A stretch of DNA of 64,000 bases from Choricystis sp. odSpoLacu1 (taxonomy: Eukaryota > Chlorophyta > Trebouxiophyceae): NCBI GenBank assembly GCA_958009055.1, contig OY253658.1:489684-553683 (forward strand), in the 5' to 3' direction. Positions 41,875 to 52,098 of the stretch are shown piece by piece (the stretch's first letter is position 1; each line of letters begins with the position of its first letter). The position numbers were made by a program, and so were the translations under genes. The notes beneath the pieces were generated by a model that did not search any database, was not told where the DNA came from, and saw nothing but the letters and a program-made list of their open reading frames with translations.

Positions 41875-44800
41875 ATGCCGACCCCCACCCTGGCCGACGG
41901 CCAGGCCGCGCTCGCGTCCTCCGACTTTGCGCGCGCGGCAGCGGTCGCGGCCGACCTGCTGGCGGCCGGCGAGTCGTGCAACGCGCGGTGGTGAGTGTGT
42001 GTGTGTGTGTGTGTGGCGTCAGCGTGTGTGCACCGGGAGGCAACAACGGGCGCCTGGCCAGGCCTCGCGGCTGCTGTCCCCGCCGACCCGCACGCGCCAT
42101 TCCGCTTCCGGTTCTTCCTTTGCTTTGTCTGCCCTCCCCACTCACCTCCCTCCCTCCATCCACCCTCTCACCCTCCCCACAGCCTGGCCGGCCGCGCCGC
42201 CTACTACTCGGGCGACACCGAGGCCGCCGCATCCCACTTTCGGGCGGCTGTCGCGGCTGACACGGCCAGCCTGCCCGCGCTGGAGGGCGTCGCCCTGGTC
42301 GAAGCCGCCACCGGGGACCACGCGGGGGCGGCGCGCACGTATGAAGAGTTGGTGAGTGTGTGTGTGGGAGGGGTGCGGAGGAAAATTGCGGCGGTGGAAA
42401 GAGCCCGCAATGCAAAACCCAGCACGAACCCTCACCCACCTCGACCCACCACCACCAAAACCCACTCTCAGACCCGCCTCGCACGCGCCGCCTCCAACGA
42501 CGCCAAGGAGCGCGAGTACCTGTGGCGCACCGCCGAAGCCCGCAACCGGGCGGGCGACCTGCCGGCCGCAGAGACCGCGCTACGGGCCCTGCTCTCCGCG
42601 CGCGTCACGCGCGGCCAGCGCCTGGAGGCCCTGACCTTTCTCGCCGACGTCCAAGCCAAGCTGGACGCCGCCTCACAGGACGCCCGCATGGCTGAACTGA
42701 GGGCGTCGGACGCCTCCACCGGTGGGTTGACCCGGTCGTCTTCCCGCCTGCGCCTCGTGGCCGACGCTGAAGCCGCCGCTGCCGCCGTCTCCACCGACGG
42801 CGGCTACGGCGACACCCTGCGCGCCGTCGTCGCCCTCACCCGCCCCTGCCCCCGCTACGCCAAGTACCATGAAGCTCATTTGCAGAGGTATCTTTCCGCG
42901 CTGGGTGCCCACGCGCCGCGCTCGGCCGCGCGCGCCGACGCGCGCGCGCTCGCGCTGGCCGAGTGTGTGCGCATGGTGGTGGCGCCCGGGGGGTGTGCGA
43001 CTGCCTTCCCCTTTGAAGCCGCCATCTGGTTGCTGGAGGAAGCAGAGGAGATCGGTGGGGGGCATGGCCCCCCCCCGATTCCCGCCGCCTCGCTGCGCCG
43101 CGTGCGCACAACACTCGCAGGCTCCACCGCCGCCAGTGGCGCCGGCACCGCCGTCACGTCCCCCGTGTACAGCGGCCTGGGCCCCCGCACCGCGGTGGGG
43201 TCGCCCCCGAGCGGGGGCGCGCTGTCGCCGCGCGCGAGTATGGGGGCGTGGCGCAGCGAGTCGCTCCTCTCCCCGCGCGGCAGCCTGGTGACTGCCGTCG
43301 GCGGCGGCGGCGGTGGTGGCGGGGGCGAACCTGCCTCCCCTCGCGCGGCCCCCGCGTCCCTGGCCCGCATCAGTGTGGCCGGCCTCTCGCGCACATCGAC
43401 GTTGGTGTCGCCGCGCGACGCTGGCGCGGTCGCCACCCGCCCGCGCACGCCGCCCGCGCCCACCGGCCCCGCGGCCGCGGGGGCGTGCAACCTGCCTGCC
43501 CGCACCGTCATGCTGCCCCGCCGCCCGTCGCAAGCGGTGCTGGCGGGGTCGGCGGGCGTGACGCCGACTGCGAGCGCAGCTGCCGCTTCCACCACCACCA
43601 CCATCCTTGCGAGCTCGCCTTCCGCCCCCACCGCCTACGTGTTCACCCGCGCCGCCGCCCCCGCTCCCTCCGCCGACGCCACCGTGGCCGCCGCGCGCGC
43701 GCGCATCGCGGCTGGCGCGGCTGCCCCCGTCCAGCTCGGCTGGTTCCGCGGCAACTCCATCGTGCTGTCCGATGAACGCCGGTTGGTGGGGCAGCTGGTG
43801 AAGCCCGGCACTGGGCGCACGTCGGATCGAGGGTCGGCGGGCGACCTGGCGGCGGGCCGCGCGCCTGCTGCCACAGACGACGCCGACGACGACGACGATG
43901 ACGACCCCGGCCCCTCCGCCTCCGTCGTCCGCATCGAACAGTTTGGCATGAAGTTGGCCCACCAGTTTCCCTGGGCCCCCGCCGCCGCTGTCGCGGTCGG
44001 CCTCGCCCTCCGCCGCCGTTTTCTGTCAGACCCCGACGCCCCCTCCACCCTCACCCGCCGCCGCCAGATCACCGCCACCCTGCGCCGCGGCGTGCTGGCG
44101 GGCGCCGACTCGGCGGCCGGGTGGAAAGCGTTGGCCGAGCTGCAGTACCAGAGCCGCGACTATGCGGCCGCGCGGGACTCCGCGACCGCTGGCCTCCAGT
44201 GGTCGGCGCGCCGCCGCGCCGCCGGCCATGAAACCCTCACCTCGTTCGCACTGTCCCTGCGCCTGTGCCTGGCGCGCTGCCTGCGCCGCCTGGGGGCTTT
44301 TGAGGAGGCGGAGGCTGCCTTCAAAATCCTGGCGGGCTGGGTGTCTGAAGGCGAGTGCGCGTTTGACGAGCTGTGTGGGTCGCCCCCCATGCAAATCCGC
44401 CAACAAGCCCTGCGCGGCCTGGCCAAGCTGGCCCTCGCCCGCGGCGACCGGGACGGCGCCAAGTCCATCTATGAACGCATCCTGGGCAAAGCGTTGATCG
44501 GGCGGGGCGCCCCCGCGGAGCACTGGGCGCACGCGGAGTACGCGTGGCTCGCGTTTGAGGGGGGCGACCTGGAGACCGGGCGCGCAGAACTCGAACGCGC
44601 CCTGGCAACCGCCCGCACCGCGGGCTGCGCCGTCACCGACTCTGAGATCGCGGAGCACGAGTACAGGCTGGGCCGCATCCTGTGGACGATGGGGGGCGCG
44701 TGCCGCGACGACCGGGTGGAGGGCGCGCTGCCCCACTTTGAGGCGGCCGCGGCCGAGGAGTCGGATTGTCAGGCGGACGCGGCGGCATGGGCTGGGCATT

Positions 44801-45111
44801 GGTACCGTGAGGTCGGTTTGGACCCTGTGCGCGCGGCCCACTGCTATGAAGCGTCCCTGGAGCTGCGCCCCGACGACACGTGCGTCGCGCGCGCGCTGGA
44901 GAGCGTGCGCCACGCGGCGGCCGCCGCCAAGCGCGCGGGCAGCGCAGCCAGCCTGCGCGCCATCGGCGGCGGGCGCGACAGTGATGATGACGCGACGGCG
45001 GCGGCACAAGCTGCCGCAGACGCCGCTCGGGCGGCGGGCGGGCGGAGAGCGGCGTTCAACTCGGCGCTCGCGTCGACGTGGTCGGCGTCGTTCGCTGTTC
45101 GCCACAAGTAG
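41875..45111 (+). CDS. SKI3-like TPR protein (short, divergent paralogue with low-complexity insert)
   Basis: Three exons: 41875-41990, 42183-42351, 42472-45111, 974 residues. TPR units are visible at the N terminus (LAGRAAYYSGDTEAAASHFRAA) and over the last ~330 residues (GWKALAELQYQSRDYAAARDSA, SIYERIL, AEHWAHAEYAWLAFEGGDLETG, EIAEHEYRLGRILWTMGG, AAWAGHWYREVGLDPVRAAHCYEASLELRPDD; each is a longer helix pair shown by core words). The middle (~365-640) is Ser/Pro/Ala-rich with repeated LSPRASM, LLSPRGSL and LVSPRDAG motifs, resembling phosphorylatable linkers, and an acidic D8-type stretch. The C-terminal block parallels the neighbouring SKI3 gene, including AEHWAH and xLGRxLW, and intron 1 sits at the equivalent place and phase. 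It lacks the second half of SKI3. Confidence 0.75.
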
Positions 45112-45181
45112 GGTGGGGATGTATCGTTTTGTTTTGCTGTTTAATTTTGCTTCGTTTCTACACACACTGTGTCTCTCTTTC

Positions 45182-48100
45182 TCACGCTGCCTTGGCCAGC
45201 AACCGCCTCGCGTCCCACGGCGCCGCGTGCGCGGCGCGGCGCGCCAGGAACTCGCGCGCGCCGCCGGTCGGCGTCGCGGCGGCTGCCGCCGCGAGCACAC
45301 ACGCTGGCCGCGCGTGTGGCCAGGCAGCCAGAGCCGTGGCAGCAGCTGCCCCATCTTCGGTGCCATCACACAAACCGTCATCCACCAGCACACGCAACGC
45401 GTCCACAGACTCCTTCACGCGGCCGCGGCGCGCGGCCGCACCTCCAGCTGCCAACGCGCGCGCCACACACCCTCTCGTCGCGGCCAGCGCGGCCACACCA
45501 TCGCCACGCCACGGGCACGCGCGCGCGGCGCGAGCCAGGCAGGATGTGCGCATGCACGCGTTGTCGCTAGCGCCGGCCGCGTCGGCGGCGGCAGCCCAAC
45601 AGTCGGCGACAGCGGCGGGCGTCGGCGCGCCGCGCGCGGCTGTGGTGGCGAGGGCTACCGCTGTCGACGGCTGGGCACCGCCCACGCAGGCGGCAGCCGC
45701 CACAGCAATGCATAGAGCATCCATGCCGGGTGTGTCGGCGTCTAACTTGGCCGCGGCGGTGGCAGTGTTGGCCGCGGCGGTCGCTGCGCAGCGGGGCGTT
45801 GTCGCGACCATCACCCCCAACGCGCACCGCAGCGCGTGCGCGCCAACAGTCGAGTCGGCAGTCAGAGCTGCCAGCCCAGCTGTGTCGCCTGTGACAGCGG
45901 CGGTGGCGGCGGCAGCGACCAGCCGTTCCGGCGGCGGCGCGGTCGCCAGCGCGGCCGCGACGTGTGGGCGTCCATACACCCCGGCCGCGCCCGCCGCGTC
46001 GCCGGCCGCCGCCAGGGCGCGGGCGACGCCGAGTTCGGCCAGAATGAGGGGCGGTGTGACTGCGTCATCTGTGGCCACAGTCCAAGCCGCGGGAAGGGGG
46101 GCAGCCAGCAGCTGTGCTGCAGCCTCCCACTCGCGCACCCCGCGCCCCGCGTCCCCGGTCGCCAGGGCGGCCGCTCCCGCTGCAGCGCGCGCGGGGGCGC
46201 AGTCGGGGCGGCAGGCAGCTGCTCGAGATGCGGCGGCGGCGGCGGCTGGGGGGAAAGGGGCGCCGCGGGTCGCGGCCGCGGCTGCCGCTTCAGCCACCGC
46301 CAGGCTCGCCTCCACGCCGCCGCCCAGGGTAAGGGCGTGGTTGTAATCGTCCACCGAGCTGGTAGTGTCTCCAAACTTAGCGTGCACAGCCCCAGCGGCC
46401 GCCCACACGGCGGCGTGCGCGGGCGCGTGCGACCGCGCGGCCGCGAGCGCGGACGCGGCCGCGTCGGGGGCGCCCTCCCTCGCATACACGCGCGCCAGGG
46501 ACGCCCACGCGCCACCGTCTGTGGGGTCGAGGGTGAGCGCGCGAAACAGGCAGGCCTCGGAGGTGGCGGGCGTGGACGGCGCCTCGCCCAGCGCACGCCA
46601 CAACCGCGCACGCGCGCCGTCGACGCGCAGCCCGGTGCGAGCGCAGCGCGCGGCTACTGCGCCTGCCGCTGACGCCGCTGTCGCGGCGTCCTCGTCGCCA
46701 CTTGGGGCACACCGACACGCGGCTGCCACAGCGGCCAGCGCGGCGGCAGCATCGCCCCAGGACAACGCAGCCCAGGGCGCACGGATGAGGGCGGCCGCGT
46801 AAGAGGCGGCCGCACAGCGACCAGCACTCGCGCGCTCTGTCCAGGCAGCCTCATCATCAGCCACGCTCCCCCCTGCCATCGCCACAACCAGCGCAGCATC
46901 GCCCGCCAGTTTGCGGGGGGCGGCCGCGGTGGGCGCGCCGCCCGCGGCCGCGCGCGAGGCGCGCTCTGCGCGCGCGGCAAACGCGGTCGCCGCGCCGGTC
47001 GCGCCCGCGCGCGCGGCCGCGAGGGCCCGCCGCAGCACGGCGGCGCCCGAGGCGGCCGCGCCGGCGGGCGTGTAAATGGCGGCAGCCACCGCTCTATCCG
47101 CGGCGTCCCAGTCGCCGGCAACCAGGGCCATCGACGCCGCCGACGCGGCCGCGTGCGCGCGCGCGCCGTCATCACCCGCCAACTCGCCCGCCCGCACAAA
47201 CGCTCTGGCTGACGCGGCCGCCCGCCCTGCAGCCGCGTAGGCGGCCCCTAGATCGGTCCACGCGGTGGCATCGTGCGGGGACGCGCGCAGGGCGCCGTGC
47301 CAGGCGGCGACCGCGGCGTCGGCGTCGCCCCGCGCGGCGCGCGAGCGCGCGAGCGCGGCCCACGCCCAGGAAGCGGACGGTGCAGCGTCCGCGACGCGTG
47401 ATGCAACCGCGACGGCATGGTCAAACGCTCCCGCAGCAGATAAAGCGGCCACCGCGGCTTTGGCGGCGGCTTGTTGACCAACAGGGTCGGCGTCGATAGC
47501 ACGCACGCGGCACGCGAGCGCGCGCGCCACATCCCCGCGCTCCCCCTCATAAAAGTCGGCCAACCCCGCGAACGCGGCCCCGCGTGAGGGACACGGCACT
47601 GCCGCCGCCGCCAGCCAGGCGGCAGCCGCGTCGGTGCGGCGGGGGGGGGACGCGCGCCACAGCGCGCGGCCGAGCGCGACACGGTACGCCGCAACGTCTG
47701 AGTCCGAGGCGCCGCCGCCGCCACTCACCGCGGTGTCCACCGCAGCCTGCAGCGCGGGCGCGGCAGCATCCGCGTCGCCTGCAGCCAGCAGGGCACACCC
47801 GAGCTCGCCGTGGGCCCAGTGCTCGGCGCCGGGCGTCGCGGCCAGCCTGTGCCACTCTTGCAGCGCGGCTGCCGCGTCGCCGGCCGCGGACGCGGCGGCA
47901 GCCAGGCCGCGCGCCGCGTCCCGGGCGGCAGAGTAGGGGGTGTGCGTTGTGTCCCCCGCGCCTTTCAGCACCGTCCTCCAGTCGGCGGCCGCGCCGGCAG
48001 AGTCGCCGGCTGCTGCTTTGGCGCGGGCTGCCAGCGCGCGCGCCGCGCGGGGCGCTTCCCCCGTCGTCACGCCGCGCGCTTTGAGCGACCTCAGGGCGGT

Positions 48101-49213
48101 TCGGGCAGCTTTTCCACCAACCACATCATCCCCGTCTGCAAAGGCCAGGCGGGACAGCGCGAGGGAGACGGTGGCGCCCTTCGGCGAAATCGCCGCCAGC
48201 CGACTGCGCACGCGGTCCTGCCACGCGGCGTCGGTGGGCGCGTGGCGGCGGCCAGCCGCGGCGTCCGCCCACTCGATGAGAGCGGCTGCCTGGCGCGCAG
48301 CGGGGGAGGTGGGAGCGGCGGCGGTGAGGGCGGTGGCAGCCGCCTGCCATCGCTCGTCCGTGGTCGGATCAACATCAGCGGCGGACGCGCCCCACGCGGC
48401 CGCCTCCAGCGCGGCTTCTAATGCTGGCACAGGGTCACCCGCAATGGCCGCCAACGCCAGCAGGGCGTCGACACAGGGGGCGGGCGCCGCCGCGACGCGG
48501 ACCGCGACCGCGGTCGCGGCAGCGGAGCCCAGCGTGGCGCTGGTGGTCGCGTCGCCCATCACCACAGCCGCCGCCGCGTCCAGGGCAGCGGTGTCTGTAT
48601 CACCCGATGCCACGCTAGTGCGCGCTGCACCCAGCACGGCGTCAGTGTGGGCGGGGGTGGCAGGAATGGCTGCCGCCGTGGCGGCTCCAAACGCGCGCGC
48701 CGCGTCGGCCTGTTGCCCCAGCCTCTCGTGCGCGCGCGCCAGCGTGACACACGCAGTCACGTGCCGCGCGATGGCTGCTTCATCGGCGTCACCCTCCAGC
48801 GGGGTCAGCTCCAGGGCGCGCGTCAGGGCCGCCACCACCCCCGCGTCGTCGCCCGCGGCAGCCGCGACCTCTGCCAACCCGCGGTGGGGGGCGGCCGCCG
48901 CACCATCCACGCCTGCTGCTTTGACATAGGCGGCGCGCGCACGGTCGGCGTCGCCCTTGGCAAAGTAGACTTTGCCGGTGAGGCTGAGGGAGAGTGGGTG
49001 TGATGGTTGGTTTTGATGACACGACACACAGCCACAGTCTCACCGCCATCCATCCCCCCCCCCCCCCACACACACAACGCACAGATACGCGTCCGCCCAG
49101 CTGGCGTCCACTTTGAGGGCGTCCCGGCAGCCGGCCAGCGCGTCGTCCAGGCGGCCGGCTAGGAGGGCGGCGTGTGCGGAGCGCAGGGCGGCTTTGGCGG
49201 CGGCGGGGGGCAT
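45182..49213 (-). CDS. SKI3: SKI3/TTC37-like TPR subunit of the Ski complex
   Basis: Two minus-strand exons, 49083-49213 and 45182-48983, 1310 residues. The first exon, MPPAAAKAALRSAHAALLAGRL, then LKVDASWADAY joined to LLTGKVYFAKGDADRARAAY, follows the start of TTC37/SKI3 closely. TPR units continue to the end; examples are AEHWAHGELGCALLAAGD, YRVALGRALWRAS, AAFAGLADFYEGERGDVARAL and ATAWTDLGAAYAAAGRAAASARAF (shown in short form). SKI3 scaffolds SKI2 helicase and SKI8 for cytoplasmic exosome 3'-5' mRNA decay. Extremely Ala-rich (helix faces reduced to Ala). The stop codon is only 70 bp from the stop of the convergent paralogue. Confidence 0.8.
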
Positions 49214-49402
49214 GGTTGTGGGGGTTGGTTGGGGTGCTGGTTCGCGGGGAACAGTGGTGTGTGCCGCTCTGCGTCGAGCGGCAGGCGCGCTCCCCGCCGC
49301 GCCTGAATGGGTTTCAGATCGAAGCCAGTTTTGACACGAGCGAGTCACACACCTTCCTCTTATCCTCACATTTGCGTTCTCCCCGCCCTCTCTCCGCACA
49401 CC
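49214..49402. promoter_or_regulatory. Divergent promoter of SKI3 and cyclophilin genes
   Basis: 189 bp between opposite ATGs, GC-rich near SKI3 and with C/T-rich sequence (CCTTCCTCTTATCCTC) near the cyclophilin start. No specific element named. Confidence 0.4.
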
Positions 49403-50221
49403 ATGGGCGCCGCCCTCTCCTCCTCCATCTCCGTGGAAGACGCTGTCAAGCTCGCTGCCACCCCCACCACGCCCGGCTACGTCCCCCCGCTTGGTCGCCC
49501 GGACACCAAAAATCCGACGGTCTTTTTCGATATGCAGCTCGGCACTGGTGCCTCCGCCACGCCGCTCGGCCGCATCACCATGGAGCTCAAGGAGGACGTC
49601 ACCCCCAAGACGGCCGAAAACTTTAAACAACTGGCCACGCGCGCGCCGGGCGAAGGGTTCAAGGCCTGCACCTTTCACCGCATCATCCCTGGGTTCATGT
49701 GCCAGGGCGGTGACTTCACGCGTGGCGACGGGCGGGGCGGCCGCTCCATCTATGGGGACAAGTTTGCGGATGAATCGTTTGCGTTGGGCCACCGCGGCCC
49801 TGGAATTCTGTCGATGGCCAACGCGGGCCCCAACACGAACGGGAGCCAGTTCTTCATCTGCGTCAAGGCCACGCCGTTTCTGGATGGCAAGCACGTTGTC
49901 TTTGGGCAGGTGATCGACGGGTTTGGTGTCGTCAAGGCTCTCGAGGCGTGTGGATCGTCGAGTGGCAAGACTGCCTACCCGATCGTTGTCGCAGACTGTG
50001 GCGTCGTGACCTCTGGAGGCGGCGGCGGTGCCCCCAAGGGCGGCGCCACTGCCGCCGCCCCGCGCGGCGGGTTTGACAGCCACGTCGCTGGCGTCGCGCG
50101 CGTCGGGGTGGCCGTCACCCCGCCGCGCCGTGCCGCGCCGCTGCCGCGCGTGGCGCCGCGCCGTGTGGTGAATGGTGCGGTCGCCACATGCGCGGCCTGC
50201 CGGGTGGCACGCTGCTGGTGA
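49403..50221 (+). CDS. Cyclophilin-type peptidyl-prolyl isomerase with N-myristoylation signal and basic tail
   Basis: Single exon, 272 residues. A cyclophilin domain spans residues ~30-200: [43 protein letters not shown] with catalytic Arg, [25 protein letters not shown] with the Trp position occupied by His (GKHVVFG, KH rather than W-LDGKH). It is the canonical CsA-binding fold but the usual W121 context is not obvious, so CsA sensitivity is uncertain. The N terminus MGAALSSS fits an N-myristoylation signal (Gly2, Ser6), suggesting membrane attachment. The C-terminal ~55 residues are Arg/Ala/Pro-rich ([18 protein letters not shown]) and end with several Cys. The ATG context CACCATGG is favourable. 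Confidence 0.9.
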   Translation: MGAALSSSISVEDAVKLAATPTTPGYVPPLGRPDTKNPTVFFDMQLGTGASATPLGRITMELKEDVTPKTAENFKQLATRAPGEGFKACTFHRIIPGFMCQGGDFTRGDGRGGRSIYGDKFADESFALGHRGPGILSMANAGPNTNGSQFFICVKATPFLDGKHVVFGQVIDGFGVVKALEACGSSSGKTAYPIVVADCGVVTSGGGGGAPKGGATAAAPRGGFDSHVAGVARVGVAVTPPRRAAPLPRVAPRRVVNGAVATCAACRVARCW

Positions 50222-50290
50222 CCAGGAAATACACTGTGTGATTTGACAAGAGAAAGCTGCAACAAAAAACAAAACAAACACTCTCCCTTC

Positions 50291-51902
50291 TCACACCGCG
50301 CCCCCGAACACGCACACCCGCCCGCAAGCCGTCCCGGCCACCACCTCCCCCGACGCGGGGGACACCGCCACGCAGGTGGCGTGGGAGTGTGCGCCCGCCG
50401 GCAGCGCGAGTCGCGTGGCGGCAGGCAGGGAGGAGGAGGAGGCGTCATCAGCTTGGTCGCTCCACGGCACGAGCGCGGGCGACGCGCGGCCGCGCGCGTC
50501 GACTGCCACCAGCCCTCCACCCAGGCTCGGCGCCACAAACAGGCCGCTCGCCCTCCCCCACCCACCATGCACCGCTCCATGTCTCGCGTGGGGGGCGGGT
50601 GGAGCGTGGATGTGGGTGAGGCGGGAGGTGGACGCGTCAAGGGCGCCCGTCCACCCGCACCCAGTCTGAAACGCGAGGCGGGTCGACCCCCCACCCTCCG
50701 CCTCCAGCACGGTGGGGGGGCCGAGGCCGACATCGTTGGTGGCGGGGCGGGTGACGCCCCCCATCAGGTCGACGGCGTCGGGCGCCAGGCCGGGCACGGC
50801 CGCGATCAGGGAGGGCAGGTGCAGCGCCGCGAGCGGGGGCGCCGCGGCGCGCGGCGCGGCGAGCGCGGCCAGCGTGTCCACGCTGCCCCCGCTGCCGCTG
50901 CGCACGTCCCACAGGACAACATCCCCAGCGTCTGACGCCACCGCCAGCACGGCGCCGGCGGCCAGCACGGCTGCACGCGCCGCGCGCACACAGTGGCGGC
51001 GCGCGGCCGGCGGGCGATACAGCGCGACGGCTGTGCTCCCGCGCACGCGCACGTCAAACAGGTGGCCGTAGCCGCGCGCATCGGCGGCGGCCAGGGTGTG
51101 GGGGGGTGGCGGCGGCGGGGGCGGGCGCCAGCGCGGTGAGGGGGGGCGGGCCGGCCGCGCCCGGGGCAGCCGTCGCGAGCGTCGCTCCAAAAACGCGTGT
51201 CGGGGGGGCGGCCCCCCCTTCACACGCGTCCACCACGTAGGCGGCCAAGTTGTGGGTGCTGGCGCCAGGCCCTGGCGCGGCAACAGGCGACGTGAGCACG
51301 GCCAACCAGCCGTCCCCTTCTCCTGTCCACGCGAGCGCGCGCGGTGGTGGGCCGCCCTGCCCCAGCGTCAGCAGAGGAGAGGGAAGCAACGCTCCTCCTC
51401 CCGTCCCCACCCCCCGTAACACCGAATCACTGTGCAGAGCCACGAAAGAGGGCGTGGTGGACGATGACGCCAGCGCCAGGGCCAGCAACTCGCCCCCCGA
51501 GTCGAAGCGTGCTGATACGACGGGTCCGCGCCCCGCGGCTGCAGCACACAACGGCTCCAACGACGCCGCCGCCACGCGGGCCGCTGCGGCAGCAGTGTGA
51601 GGTTGGGAGCACCGCCCCAGATACGCGCACGCGAGGGCGTGCCGTGTGACGCAGCGTGAGGGTGGGGGTGGTGGCTGCGTCGGCGCGCTCGGGGGGGGAG
51701 ACGCGACCTGGACGCTGGCACCGCCGTCGGTCGTGACGCAGGCATCCATCGTCACAGGCACCAGGAACGCGTCCAGCGTGCCCCACCGGCCGGGCGGAGG
51801 GGCGGGCGTGCCGCGCGCCATGCAAGTGTGGGGGGTGCAGTGTGTGCAGCTGCGCCCCTGCGGTTGTGTCACCACGCAGTGCCTGGGGTCGATGGAGGTC
51901 AA
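50291..51902 (-). CDS. WD40-type beta-propeller protein, frame slip at a G7/C7 run
   Basis: Two overlapping minus-strand frames form one protein. Frame A from the ATG at 51900-51902 reads DPRHCVVTQPQGRSCTHC, RWGTLDAFLVP, VVSARFDSGGELLALAL and FVALHSD. At the G7 run 51100-51106 (C7 on the coding strand) similarity continues in frame B with TLAAADARGYGHLFDVRVRG, VLAVASDAGDVVLWDVRSG, SLGGGLVAVDARGRA and CVAVSPASGEVVAGTACGRVCVFGG. These are WD-type blades with WD/FD endings. Without the slip, frame A would stop within 15 residues, so an indel in the homopolymer is likely. About 536 residues in total. It has a short Cys/His-rich N terminus. No subfamily recognised; partner unknown. Confidence 0.6.
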
Positions 51903-52098
51903 GACGCCTCCATGCGGGCTTGGGCGAACGTGGGAGCAGCAGAAAAGGCGGAAAAGAGTGCGGCTGCGATTTCACGCAGTCCGAGAAACAAAAAAACGCA
52001 CACTCGCAAAAGGCGGGAGCGCGCGCTGCCCACTCTTCTTCAGCGCCTGGTTTCAGCCGAGACGCACACACACACACACACACTCCCGCAATCCACCC
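51903..52098. promoter_or_regulatory. Divergent promoter of WD40 and KNL1-like genes
   Basis: 196 bp between opposite starts. The half near KNL1 carries a CA repeat (52063-52084), and AAAAAACGCACACTCGCAAAAGGCGGGAGCGC contains a GGCGGGA element like an E2F half-site at about 52012-52018. This is compatible with cell-cycle control of a kinetochore gene, but inference only. Confidence 0.35.
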
